Of a stretch of 64,000 bases of DNA, positions 1-7,498 are shown piece by piece. The translations under genes and the position numbers were made by a program. The notes beneath the pieces are model-generated. The model searched no databases, was not told the DNA's origin, and was given only the letters and a program-made list of their open reading frames with translations. Source of the stretch: Enterocola sp045654205 (GTDB taxonomy: Bacteria; Bacteroidota; Bacteroidia; Bacteroidales; Paludibacteraceae); assembly GCA_045654205.1 (NCBI GenBank), contig JAZOMZ010000011.1, positions 225,423 to 289,422 on the forward strand, written 5' to 3'. Each line of letters starts with the position of its first letter. The stretch's first letter is position 1.

Positions 1-157
1 TTTCATGGCAAAAACTGCAAAAATCACTTGGAAGACAGTTTGGATTCCTATTGCTGTGGCTGCTGTGGTGGCATATTTAGGACTTTCTCCTGCATATATT
101 ATTGTAATTACTGCTGCACTTGGCATATTATTTTCCTTTACTAGAAAAGACAAATGA
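1..157 (+). CDS. Chromate transporter, N-terminal-half subunit, C-terminal end only (partial)
   Basis: The reading frame is open from base 2 and stops with TGA at 155-157. It gives about 51 residues: one long hydrophobic segment of mostly Ala, Val, Ile and Leu, then a short basic tail ending in Arg-Lys-Asp-Lys. The stop overlaps the ATG of the next gene (ATGA), which encodes a ChrA-type half transporter. Split chromate transporters come as two adjacent half-size genes, so this is very likely the first half. The 5' part lies outside the window. The substrate (chromate or another anion) cannot be inferred from this piece. Confidence 0.6.
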   Translation, partial: FMAKTAKITWKTVWIPIAVAAVVAYLGLSPAYIIVITAALGILFSFTRKDK

Positions 158-678
158 TGACTTACCTTACATTATTCTGGAGTTTCTTTAAAATCGGAAT
201 TTTCGGTTTTGGGGGCGGTTATGCCATACTTGCAATGATAGAAAACGAAGTGGTTGACACCTATGGTTGGATGACCACCGCAGAATTTACAGATATTGTA
301 GCAATTTCTCAAGCCACTCCTGGTCCTATCGCCATAAACTGCGCCACATATGTGGGTTATAGTGCCACTGATTCTATCTTAGGTTCTGCACTTGCCACAT
401 TTGCAGTGTGCCTTCCTGCACTTATTCTTGCTTCACTTGCAGCGCGCTTTATCTACAAATTTAGAAACAACAAATATGTAGAAGCTGCATTCAATGGCTT
501 AAGACCTGCCGTTGTAGGCTTAATTTTAGCCGCTGGCTTAACACTCCTAAACGAGGAGAACTTCACCGACTACATCAGCGTTATTATCTTCGCCGTTGTA
601 GCAGTTGCCTCTTACTTCAAAGCCAACCCAATCATCCTCCTTCTCCTTAGCGGCATTGCTGGGTATCTGATATACTAG
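154..678 (+). CDS. Chromate transporter family half-protein (ChrA-type)
   Basis: This 174-residue membrane protein belongs to the Chromate_transp family of inner-membrane anion transporters. Its N-terminus carries the family's glycine-rich FGFGGGYA stretch (about residues 17-24), and residues 50-60 hold the SQATPGPIAIN motif. About five further hydrophobic segments follow. The length is right for a half-size subunit. Translation is coupled to the preceding gene by an ATGA overlap, as expected for the two halves of a split transporter. The last 23 codons recur in a decayed copy at 4937-5002. A role in chromate or sulfate export is family knowledge, not shown by the sequence. Confidence 0.85.
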   Translation: MMTYLTLFWSFFKIGIFGFGGGYAILAMIENEVVDTYGWMTTAEFTDIVAISQATPGPIAINCATYVGYSATDSILGSALATFAVCLPALILASLAARFIYKFRNNKYVEAAFNGLRPAVVGLILAAGLTLLNEENFTDYISVIIFAVVAVASYFKANPIILLLLSGIAGYLIY

Positions 679-681
679 TGA

Positions 682-709
682 GGAGTTAGGAGTTAGGAGT
701 TAGGAGTTA
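682..709. repeat. Heptamer tandem repeat, four copies of GGAGTTA
   Basis: Four perfect head-to-tail copies of GGAGTTA start four bases after the chromate-transporter stop. The reverse complement (TAACTCC) recurs around 6255-6284. Relaxed versions (CTAATTC) occur near 14648-14665 and 21175-21262. The repeats sit in gaps or at gene ends, so this is a dispersed simple-repeat family. Confidence 0.8.
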
Positions 710-751
710 AAATTTCTCCTTTCTCATTTATAATTTCTCATTTATAATTAC

Positions 752-759
752 TATCTTTG
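752..759 (+). promoter_or_regulatory. Promoter -7 element for the DUF3791/DUF3990 cassette
   Basis: TATCTTTG matches the Bacteroidota TAnnTTTG -7 element. It lies 16 bases before the ATG at 776, so the mRNA leader would be very short. Two direct copies of a 14-base TTTCTCATTTATAA repeat lie just upstream. Confidence 0.6.
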
Positions 760-775
760 CTAAAACTGAAATACT

Positions 776-1000
776 ATGAGTAGAGAAGAAAAAAATAGAA
801 TTTCATATTATATTGCATGTATAGGAGCTTTTGCAGAAAGGTTTTCTATTAGCAATGCTTTTGCTTATAATTACCTATTAAGATACAGTGCATTAGACTT
901 TATCTACGACCATTACGAAACAGAACACACTCTTTCTATTGACGATGCAGTAGAAGATATGTATCAAATTTGCAAACGAAACGGAGGAGCATTAGTATGA
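776..1000 (+). CDS. DUF3791 protein, first copy
   Basis: This 74-residue protein has the pattern of DUF3791: a helical N-terminus with YYIACIGAFAERF, a central LRYSALDFI and a C-terminal DDAVEDMY. Its TGA overlaps the ATG of the DUF3990 gene (ATGA), so translation is probably coupled. DUF3791 genes commonly lie next to DUF3990 genes, often on both sides as here, and a partner or antitoxin role has been proposed from that arrangement. I see no DNA-binding motif. Function remains inference. Confidence 0.75.
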   Translation: MSREEKNRISYYIACIGAFAERFSISNAFAYNYLLRYSALDFIYDHYETEHTLSIDDAVEDMYQICKRNGGALV

Positions 1001-1467
1001 TTTTATATCATGGTTCTAATATTGAAATTGACAAAATTGACCTAAACAAAACAAGAAGAGGGAAAGATTTTGGAAAAGGTTTTTATGTTAGTGCCGACTA
1101 TAGACAGGCTGTAGATTTTGCTCATAATGTTATAAAGAGAGAAGGCTCTGGCTCTCCTACAGTTACCTCATTTCAACTAGATGAAAATATTCTAAACCAA
1201 CTATCAGTTAAAAGGTTTGAAAACTATTCAAAAGAATGGGCAGAATTTGTTCTTGCAAACCGCAAAAATAAATCAGACAACCCTTTACACAATTACGACA
1301 TAGTAATAGGACCTATTGCTGATGACAATGTTGGCACACAAATTCGTCGCCTAATGCAAGGTTTTATTTCGTTTGAGGTATTCCTTGAAGAAATTAAATA
1401 TAACAAAATAACTTTCCAATACTTTTTCGGAACAGAAAATGCAATAAAACATTTAAAGAGACTATGA
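997..1467 (+). CDS. DUF3990 protein, ADP-ribosyltransferase-like putative toxin
   Basis: I place the start at the ATG at 997, which overlaps the preceding stop and puts MILYHGSN at the N-terminus. An in-frame ATG at 970 would lie inside the upstream gene. The protein has about 156 residues. It shows the DUF3990 hallmarks: LYHGSN near residue 5, RGKDFGKGFYVS around 25-36, and a C-terminal QYFFGTENAI. DUF3990 is related to the ADP-ribosyltransferase fold, whose H-Y-E/Q triad would correspond to the His in YHGS, the Tyr in GFYVS and the Q/E near the C-terminus. I infer a toxin role flanked by its DUF3791 partners. Both ends overlap its neighbours by four bases. Confidence 0.75.
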   Translation: MILYHGSNIEIDKIDLNKTRRGKDFGKGFYVSADYRQAVDFAHNVIKREGSGSPTVTSFQLDENILNQLSVKRFENYSKEWAEFVLANRKNKSDNPLHNYDIVIGPIADDNVGTQIRRLMQGFISFEVFLEEIKYNKITFQYFFGTENAIKHLKRL

Positions 1468-1679
1468 CACCTAGCGAAAAACAATTTTTAATAGAAATGC
1501 TTTGCGAAGATCTTGTTCCTATGATAATGGAAGAATATCACTTAACTGATAAAGAAGCAATAAATAAACTATATCAATCAAATACATTTGCAAAAATAGA
1601 AGACCCAGAAACTGGCTTGTATTACCAAGGGCCGGTTTATGTATTTGAATTCCTAAAAGAAGAATTTTCAAGCAAATAA
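1464..1679 (+). CDS. DUF3791 protein, second copy
   Basis: This 71-residue protein starts at an ATG that overlaps the stop of the DUF3990 gene. It resembles DUF3791 proteins in its helical start (KQFLIEMLCEDLVPMIMEEY), its TDKEAINKLYQS segment and its terminal VYVFEFLKEEF. It differs clearly from the copy at 776, so the cassette contains two diverged DUF3791 genes flanking one DUF3990 gene. It closes the operon; a structured RNA lies downstream. Confidence 0.7.
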   Translation: MTPSEKQFLIEMLCEDLVPMIMEEYHLTDKEAINKLYQSNTFAKIEDPETGLYYQGPVYVFEFLKEEFSSK

Positions 1680-1726
1680 ATAACATTTATTAACAATTAA
1701 ATTCTAAACTAGGGAATATTTTTATA

Positions 1727-1734
1727 TATTTTTG
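1727..1734 (+). promoter_or_regulatory. Promoter -7 element for the structured RNA
   Basis: TATTTTTG fits TAnnTTTG. Transcription would start about six bases downstream, near 1740, at the beginning of the structured region described next. I see no convincing -33 element. Confidence 0.55.
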
Positions 1735-1739
1735 CAATA

Positions 1740-1931
1740 TCAATCCAAAGTGGATTGGTATTCTTTATATAAGCCTAATCGTTCCGCAAATTACCACACA
1801 AAGACCGAATCAGGCTTTATAAAATCTCAACATGGGTGTACTGCGTTTTATTACGTAGTGCTCAATTCATTGTTGAGATAGGATGTGGTAATCCTGCGGA
1901 ACGGGTGAATAGGCACTACGTTCTTTTTTTT
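1740..1931 (+). ncRNA. Long rod-shaped structured RNA, candidate 6S RNA
   Basis: Nested perfect inverted repeats span this gap. 1780-1787 pairs with 1896-1903 (8 bp), 1791-1798 with 1884-1891 (8 bp), 1825-1832 with 1871-1878 (8 bp), and a terminal hairpin forms from 1840-1845 with 1854-1859. A small 5' hairpin lies at 1742-1758, and GCCT at 1773-1776 can close on AGGC at 1911-1914. The stretch between the second and third stems is unpaired on one side, giving a long rod with a large central bubble. It has its own -7 promoter and ends in a T-run (1921-1931). Length (about 190 nt) and architecture match 6S RNA, the RNA polymerase inhibitor. I cannot confirm family membership by eye. No ORF of note lies in it. 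Confidence 0.6.
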
Positions 1932-1990
1932 ATGTGTAAGTGTCCTATAAATTCTCAAGGCAATAATGCACATAACTTAAATACTACATT

Positions 1991-3043
1991 ATGAAAAACA
2001 AAAGATTTACACTATTATTACCTCTTATTTGCATAGCAATTAGTATGGCTGCAAATAATAGTTTTATATTTTTTACTCGTGTTCCTAAATATGAAAGTAT
2101 ATCATTAAAGAATATAGGTGATAATATGACACTAACCATAGACAAAAACTATCAAGTTAAAATTTATGGTTCAAAGAGTGGTGATAAAATTGATTCTTAC
2201 ATTAACGGATCTGGTAATTTATCATGGGACATCGCATCTGATCGCTTATTTATTGACCTGTCAGGAAAAGTATCTGGAAGTTATAGTGATTCTAAAGATA
2301 TTTACGAAACCACAAGAAAAGTTGATGGTTGGGGAATAATAGAAAGAGGATTAACAGGAGGACGTTCTGGGAATAGATATAAGTATGAACGCAGTTATAG
2401 CCATACAGAATATTATAGTGCCTCTGGAAGTCGTTCTTTTAGTAAAACATTATATTTATATGTTTCTGACGACGGAAGGATTTCACTTTCTTCAGGCACG
2501 CTTGGGAATGCAACACTAACTGGCGACATAACACGTACGGTTTCATTCAGTATATCTGATAGTTATTTTACCCCATCTTATGGTTCTTCTATTGCCTCTT
2601 CAGAAAATACAACTGATGAATTTGGCAGATGGCAATGGAATAGCACTCGTACACACTTGTATTTAAAATCTGCAAACTCTGAAAACACTTTAAATATTGC
2701 AATTAATGATAGTTTAAATACAAAATCATTATACTTTGAATGTAAAGACACAACTATGGTTGGTACTAGTATTAACACTACTGATGATGGATACACATTA
2801 AAACAATTTATGATAGGTTTTGAAGATGGTATTAAACTTAATCTATCCTTACAAGAGATAGATGAACAATACTATTATGCTGAATATAATAGATTTTTAG
2901 CAACACTAAACAAAGATGCAAATTCTATTATAGATCAATTAAAAAATAAAAAACTTCTATTATTTGCATATGAAAAACTAGGAAAAAAATATACAGACAT
3001 TTATATCCTAGAAGGATTAGAAATTATTTTAAACTATCTGTAA
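1991..3043 (+). CDS. Secreted or periplasmic protein of unknown function
   Basis: This 350-residue protein has a signal peptide (Met-Lys-Asn-Lys-Arg start, then a hydrophobic core ending near Ala-21). The body is rich in Ser, Gly, Tyr and Thr with alternating hydrophobic residues, suggesting extended beta structure. Residues 80-200 hold several SGS/SYS-rich segments. The last 60 residues look helical. The early ISLKNIGDNMTLTI stretch faintly resembles GIN/DUF4097 beta-helix adhesins, but I do not recognise a family with confidence. One base separates its stop from the next gene, so the two are co-transcribed. Confidence 0.65.
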   Translation: MKNKRFTLLLPLICIAISMAANNSFIFFTRVPKYESISLKNIGDNMTLTIDKNYQVKIYGSKSGDKIDSYINGSGNLSWDIASDRLFIDLSGKVSGSYSDSKDIYETTRKVDGWGIIERGLTGGRSGNRYKYERSYSHTEYYSASGSRSFSKTLYLYVSDDGRISLSSGTLGNATLTGDITRTVSFSISDSYFTPSYGSSIASSENTTDEFGRWQWNSTRTHLYLKSANSENTLNIAINDSLNTKSLYFECKDTTMVGTSINTTDDGYTLKQFMIGFEDGIKLNLSLQEIDEQYYYAEYNRFLATLNKDANSIIDQLKNKKLLLFAYEKLGKKYTDIYILEGLEIILNYL

Positions 3044-3044
3044 A

Positions 3045-4169
3045 ATGAAAAAGGCAGTTATACTCTTATTTTCAATATTCTGTTTTTCATCTATACTTAT
3101 TGCTAATAACCAACTTAAAATAGCTATTCTTGAGCTCAGACCCGGAGTTGGATTGCAGCAAAGCAGAGTGGAAGGCTTAGCAGATATGTTAACATTGGAA
3201 CTATATCAATCTGGTCATTTTTCTATAATTGAAAGAACTCAAGTTCAGCAAGTTTTAAAAGCTAATAATTTCACTGGAAAGCAATTAACTTTCAAAGAAC
3301 AACAATTTATTGGAGAAAAACTAAAAGTTGACGCAGTTCTAATAGGCACTGTCAATTACATAGTTAGAGATACAAAATTGGCCTCTGATGGTGATACTAA
3401 ATTTAATTCTGGTGAATATAACATTTCAATTAGATTAGTTAGTGTTTCTGATGGCAGTGTTTTATCTTCAGCAGGAACAGATGGCAGAGGAAGAAGAGAA
3501 AGTGAAATAATGAAAGAAATAGCAGTGCAATTAGCACAAAATCTAGATTCTCAGTACATTGAAAAGAAAGTACATCTTCTCTATGACTATCTGTATGTAT
3601 ACCCTGAAGATTTGGGAATATTCTCCTCAAATCCTGAGTTGCTAATAAATATAACAAATAAAAATGCGGCTTATGGTTATACAGATTGGAGACTACCAAC
3701 ACAAGAAGAAATGAGTTTATTAGAAGCAAATACTCGTTTAATAAGTTTGAATCGTAGTACGTCATACGCCTATCAAAATATATGGAATTACCAAAAAGGA
3801 AATTTTACAGTGAGATTAGTCAGAAGTAAAGTTGTTACTCAACAGAAAATCTCTAATTCTGCTATGCCATACTTTGAAAATGAAACTTATAATTTTGGAA
3901 TAATACCAATTCTAGGTGGCACTGTTACTGGCTTTTACAGACTACAAAATCCATCACAAGATAATGTATACATCAAAAATGTAAATACCACGAACTCTAG
4001 CATACGAATTTCATGGGATAAAGGAACTATATCACCTGGAGAGTTTGGCAGTATCAACATCTCGTATAATCCTAATGGTAGACAAGGAGTTACTCTAAAT
4101 CATACCATAAATGTAGAATTAAGCAATGGTCAAAGATTTACACTATACGTTCGTGGTAGAGTTAAATAA
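3045..4169 (+). CDS. Envelope protein with CsgG-like, DUF1566-like and C-terminal Ig-like domains
   Basis: The 374-residue protein starts with a signal peptide (about residues 1-21). Residues 24-170 resemble CsgG/LpoB-type periplasmic domains: KIAILELRPG, LADMLTLELYQSGHFSIIERTQVQQVL and VDAVLIGTVNYI are typical. Residues 185-265 carry a DUF1566/Lcl-like stretch with GYTDWRLPTQEEM and a terminal VRLVRS. The last 95 residues are a beta-rich DUF1573-like domain. This is a three-domain fusion; the first domain is the surest. It sits between the secreted protein at 1991 and the Skp-like lipoprotein, which suggests an outer-membrane assembly or sensing role, but that is inference. Confidence 0.7.
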   Translation: MKKAVILLFSIFCFSSILIANNQLKIAILELRPGVGLQQSRVEGLADMLTLELYQSGHFSIIERTQVQQVLKANNFTGKQLTFKEQQFIGEKLKVDAVLIGTVNYIVRDTKLASDGDTKFNSGEYNISIRLVSVSDGSVLSSAGTDGRGRRESEIMKEIAVQLAQNLDSQYIEKKVHLLYDYLYVYPEDLGIFSSNPELLINITNKNAAYGYTDWRLPTQEEMSLLEANTRLISLNRSTSYAYQNIWNYQKGNFTVRLVRSKVVTQQKISNSAMPYFENETYNFGIIPILGGTVTGFYRLQNPSQDNVYIKNVNTTNSSIRISWDKGTISPGEFGSINISYNPNGRQGVTLNHTINVELSNGQRFTLYVRGRVK

Positions 4170-4187
4170 ATATATAAGTTTAATATT

Positions 4188-4838
4188 ATGAGTAAATATA
4201 ATCATATACTAATAATAGTGTACATATTACTTATAAGTAGTTGTACCATAAATAAAAAATTATCAACTAATATAGAAGTAGAATATCTGTCTAAACAAGA
4301 CAGCCTTTCTTTTACAGAACAAAATACTCAATATATAGATTCTACATATAAAGTATCTGAAAAACCACAAATTATATCAAACACTTCTAAAACAGAAGAC
4401 ACACTAAAAATTGGTTTCTATAATCAAGAAGAAATAATTAAAAAGACACCTGAGTATAATTTTGCCATGTCTGAATTAGAAAATATAAACTTAGAGTATC
4501 AAAAACAAGTTAAAATACTTCAAGAAGAATTACAAAATAAATATCAAGAATATTCATTAATTGATGATATCACTAAAAAAAAGAATAAAGAAACGGAATT
4601 AATACAGATACAGCAATCTATACAAGAATTTACAGAACATGCAAATAATGAATTGAAGAAGAAACAACAACAACTAATAACCCCAATTATTAATAAAATT
4701 TATAGTGTTGTTAAGGAGATTGGTGATACCTATAATTTTACATATATTTTTGATAATTCTATCGGGTTTCTTCCATATATTTCTTTTAATGCAGAAGACA
4801 TAACTCCTCTAATTAAAGAGAAACTTAATATTCAGTAA
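4188..4838 (+). CDS. OmpH/Skp-like lipoprotein
   Basis: This 216-residue protein has a lipoprotein signal with the lipobox LLISSC (Cys at about 19) followed by a 60-residue polar linker. Residues 75-216 follow the OmpH/Skp pattern: a beta strand LKIGFYNQEEIIKKTPEY, a long Lys/Glu/Gln-rich coiled coil, then a small C-terminal strand-helix part with YNFTYIFDNS. Skp chaperones hold unfolded outer-membrane proteins in the periplasm. Ordinary Skp is soluble, so a membrane-anchored form is unusual. It lies 18 bases behind the CsgG-domain gene and ends the cluster at a hairpin terminator. Confidence 0.75.
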   Translation: MSKYNHILIIVYILLISSCTINKKLSTNIEVEYLSKQDSLSFTEQNTQYIDSTYKVSEKPQIISNTSKTEDTLKIGFYNQEEIIKKTPEYNFAMSELENINLEYQKQVKILQEELQNKYQEYSLIDDITKKKNKETELIQIQQSIQEFTEHANNELKKKQQQLITPIINKIYSVVKEIGDTYNFTYIFDNSIGFLPYISFNAEDITPLIKEKLNIQ

Positions 4839-4863
4839 TATTTATTAATTGATCTTTAATAAT

Positions 4864-4906
4864 AAAAATGATAGCGACTTTAGAATTTTTAGTCGTTATC
4901 ATTTTT
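4864..4906 (+). terminator. Intrinsic terminator after the Skp-like gene
   Basis: The arms 4866-4878 and 4891-4903 pair over 13 bases with one G-U pair, and a T-run follows (4902-4907). Confidence 0.8.
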
Positions 4907-4936
4907 TATTGAGACAGTACTTCTATCTTCTCTAGA

Positions 4937-5002
4937 AAAGTCAAACTAAACCCTATCATACTCCTAGTCCTTAGCGGCATAGCTGGGTATCTTATTTACT
5001 AG
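4937..5002 (+). pseudogene. Remnant of a chromate-transporter 3' end
   Basis: Reading in frame to TAG at 5000-5002 gives about 21 residues ending NPIILLVLSGIAGYLIY. This is nearly the same as the last residues of the intact gene at 154-678 (NPIILLLLSGIAGYLIY). The DNA is similar but not identical, and there is no start codon or upstream homology. It is the tail of a second, largely deleted copy. Together the two copies bracket the 680-4930 segment. Confidence 0.8.
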
Positions 5003-5007
5003 CGATT

Positions 5008-5088
5008 TATTATTAATAAGGGTTAAACCTTAGGGATAAAAAACGAGCCTGCGGCAAAATCCCTAATATTTAACCCTCATTAATAATA
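5008..5088. repeat. 80-bp palindromic repeat, copy 1
   Basis: A 19-base outer inverted repeat (5008-5026 with 5070-5088, one mismatch) encloses inner arms TTAGGGAT and ATCCCTAA and a central AGCCTGCGGCAAAAT. The same plan recurs at 13451-13528 and 21073-21152. Confidence 0.85.
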
Positions 5089-5117
5089 TATAAACTGCAC
5101 ATTAGCTTCGCAGAAGT

Positions 5118-5170
5118 TGCTCACGTTCGGCATAATCAAAGCACTTTGCTTCTGCTCTCACTTACTCGCA
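5118..5170. repeat. Dispersed element with TGCTCACGTTCGG, copy 1
   Basis: It starts TGCTCACGTTCGG and ends CTCTCACTTACTCGCAA. A related arrangement at 14706-14757 has the same two blocks at similar spacing. Both copies end 50 to 60 bases before the -7 promoter of a housekeeping gene (nrnA here, fba there). Confidence 0.6.
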
Positions 5171-5221
5171 ACTTTCGGCAAAAAAAATACGTAAACGTTT
5201 TTTTTTGCACTCGGTTTGTAT

Positions 5222-5229
5222 TATCTTTG
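5222..5229 (+). promoter_or_regulatory. Promoter -7 element of nrnA
   Basis: TATCTTTG, 24 bases before the nrnA ATG, matches TAnnTTTG. Confidence 0.65.
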
Positions 5230-5253
5230 TAAATTGGATTAAAAGGTAAAATT

Positions 5254-6270
5254 ATGATTACAAAGATTATCTTAGAGGAAAAGATTTCTGCTGTGTTTAA
5301 GCTGATTAACTCAGCAAATAACATTGTGATAACTGCTCACAAAGGGCCAGATGGCGATGCTGTGGGTTCATCACTAGGTTTATATCACTTTCTTTACACA
5401 CTAGAAAAGAAAGCAACAGTTATTTTACCAGACACTCCAAGTGAGTCTTTGAACTGCCTGCCAAGCTTTGACAGCATTCTTACTCACGAAAAAAATGCAG
5501 AAGAAGTAAAACAGATTATTTCTGAGTGTGACCTTATTTTCTGTTTAGACTTTAATAAACTAGACAGACTTGGCACTCTAGCACCACTTATCGAAGGTGT
5601 TACATGCCCAAAAATATTGGTTGACCACCACTTGAATTATGACAATTTTGCAGATGTTATTATTTCACATCCAGAAATTGCCTCTACTAGCGAACTTGTA
5701 TTTAGACTTATTTGCCGTATGGGTTATTTCTCTGAAATGAACCTGCAAACCGCAGAATGCATCTGTGCTGGTATGCTTACAGACACAGGCGGTTTGGCAT
5801 ACAACTCAAATCACCCAGAAATTTATACCATTATATCAGAACTTCTTAAAAAAGGAGTTGACAAAGATGCACTATACAGAAAATTGTTCAATAGCTATAG
5901 CGAATCTAGAATGAGACTAATGGGTTATTTCCTTTGTAAAAAACTTACTATCATTCCAGAACACCAAACAGCAATTTTCTCATTTACAAAAGAAGAACTT
6001 GAAAGATTCAATTTCAAAAAAGGTGATACAGAGGGCTTTGTAAATATGCCTCTTTCTATTAGTGGCATTCGTTGTTCTATTTTCTGTAGAGAAGATAGCG
6101 ACACGATTAAAATTTCGATGCGCTCTGTAGGAGATTATTCTGTAAACGACCTTGCAAACCGCGCATTTGGCGGTGGCGGACACAAAAACGCCGCAGGCGC
6201 AGAATCAAAACTCACCATGCAAGAAACAATCGAAAAAATCATAAGTGAGTTAGCAACTCCTAACTCCTAA
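5254..6270 (+). CDS. nrnA: DHH-family bifunctional oligoribonuclease/PAP phosphatase NrnA
   Basis: NrnA degrades 2-5 nt RNAs and dephosphorylates 3'-phosphoadenosine 5'-phosphate in the cytoplasm. The 338 residues show all DHH metal motifs: HKGPDGDA (29-36), Asp-99 in LDFN, VDHH (123-126) and TDTGG (176-180). The DHHA1 substrate domain carries GGGGHKNAAG (306-315). Length is typical. It has its own promoter. The last codons (ThrProAsnSer-stop) are made from the TAACTCC heptamer repeat, so the repeat has run into the 3' end of the gene. Next downstream is apgM, 19 bases on. Confidence 0.93.
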   Translation: MITKIILEEKISAVFKLINSANNIVITAHKGPDGDAVGSSLGLYHFLYTLEKKATVILPDTPSESLNCLPSFDSILTHEKNAEEVKQIISECDLIFCLDFNKLDRLGTLAPLIEGVTCPKILVDHHLNYDNFADVIISHPEIASTSELVFRLICRMGYFSEMNLQTAECICAGMLTDTGGLAYNSNHPEIYTIISELLKKGVDKDALYRKLFNSYSESRMRLMGYFLCKKLTIIPEHQTAIFSFTKEELERFNFKKGDTEGFVNMPLSISGIRCSIFCREDSDTIKISMRSVGDYSVNDLANRAFGGGGHKNAAGAESKLTMQETIEKIISELATPNS

Positions 6271-6284
6271 CTCCTAATTCCTAA
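6255..6284. repeat. TAACTCC heptamer repeat overlapping the nrnA 3' end
   Basis: Three full TAACTCC units and one TAATTCC unit form a run, the reverse complement of the array at 682-709. The run supplies the nrnA stop codon and most of the nrnA-apgM spacer. Confidence 0.75.
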
Positions 6285-6289
6285 CTATT

Positions 6290-7498
6290 ATGAAACACAT
6301 AATAATATTGGGCGATGGCATGGCAGACGAGCGCATCGCTAAACTAAATAACAAAACCCCACTAGAAGCAGCGAATAAACCATATATGGATTTATTGGCA
6401 AAGAAAGGTCGCTGTGGTCTACTTCACACGGTGCCAAGTGGTTTCAAACCAGGCAGTGAAATTGCCAATATGTGCGTGTTGGGCTACGATGTAAGAACAG
6501 AGTTTGAAGGACGCGGTTCGCTAGAAGCGGCTAGTATTGGTGTGGCTATTCAAAAAGGCGAAATGGCAATGCGTTGCAACCTTATCTGCGTGCAAGACGG
6601 TAAAATCAAAAACCACTCAGCAGGTCATATTAGCAACGAAGAAGCAAAAGAACTTATTGAGTATCTACAAGCAGAACTTGGCAACGAAGTTTTCACTTTC
6701 CACAATGGTATTTCATACCGCCATTTGCTAATAATGAAGGGTGGCAACAAACAAATTACTTGCACACCTCCTCACGATGTGCCAGGAGCAGAAGTAAACA
6801 GCGTGCTAGTTAAAGCAGACGTGGCAGAAGCAGAAGAAACTGCAAAACTACTTAACGAACTTACACTACGCAGCCAAGAACTTCTTGAAAATCACCCTGT
6901 TAACTTAAAAAGAAAAGCAGAAGGCAAAGACCCAGCAAACAGCATTTGGGTGTGGTCTCCAGGTTATAAACCAAGCATGAAGACCCTAAAAGAGAAATTT
7001 GGCATAGGTAGCGGAGCGGTAATTTCTGCAGTAGATTTAATTAAAGGTATTGGTATTTATGCCGGACTAGAATCTATAGAAGTGGAAGGCGCAACAGGTC
7101 TTTACAACACCAATTACGAAGGCAAAGCCGAAGCTGCAATTAACGCACTTAAAGAACACGACTTTGTTTTCCTACATGTGGAAGCTAGCGACGAAGCAGG
7201 TCACGAGGGGGATATCGACCTAAAAGTAAAAACAATTGAATATCTAGATAGCAGAATTGTAAAACCTATTTACGAAGAAGTTTCTAAATGGGACGAGCCG
7301 GTGAGCATTGCAATTCTACCAGACCACCCTACTCCATGTGCCATTCGCACACACTCTGCATCTGCAGTGCCATTTATTATCTACAATCCTGAGGATGAAG
7401 CAGATAAAGTGGAAGTATATGACGAATTTTCTGTAAGAGAAGGCGTTTATGGAATATTAAATGAAGATGAATTTATAAAATCATTCCTAAAAAAATGA
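6290..7498 (+). CDS. apgM: Cofactor-independent phosphoglycerate mutase-like protein, proposed homoserine kinase
   Basis: The 402 residues belong to the alkaline-phosphatase-like ApgM group. The metal site starts IILGDGMAD (5-13). Later motifs include PGSEIANM, the HVEASDEAGHEGD metal-binding stretch, and LPDHPTP with TH near the C-terminus. In Bacteroidota this subgroup sits with thr genes and is proposed to serve as the missing homoserine kinase (the TIGR02535 group). Here it overlaps thrC by four bases (ATGA), and no GHMP-type thrB is visible. The neighbourhood supports homoserine phosphorylation, whereas the name reflects homology. No aspartokinase gene (thrA) is in this window. Confidence 0.88.
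   Translation: MKHIIILGDGMADERIAKLNNKTPLEAANKPYMDLLAKKGRCGLLHTVPSGFKPGSEIANMCVLGYDVRTEFEGRGSLEAASIGVAIQKGEMAMRCNLICVQDGKIKNHSAGHISNEEAKELIEYLQAELGNEVFTFHNGISYRHLLIMKGGNKQITCTPPHDVPGAEVNSVLVKADVAEAEETAKLLNELTLRSQELLENHPVNLKRKAEGKDPANSIWVWSPGYKPSMKTLKEKFGIGSGAVISAVDLIKGIGIYAGLESIEVEGATGLYNTNYEGKAEAAINALKEHDFVFLHVEASDEAGHEGDIDLKVKTIEYLDSRIVKPIYEEVSKWDEPVSIAILPDHPTPCAIRTHSASAVPFIIYNPEDEADKVEVYDEFSVREGVYGILNEDEFIKSFLKK

Noticed and set aside
1293..1484. Minus-strand 63-codon frame opposite the DUF3990 gene
   Set aside because: It lies entirely inside well-supported coding DNA on the other strand, with no promoter or recognisable product.
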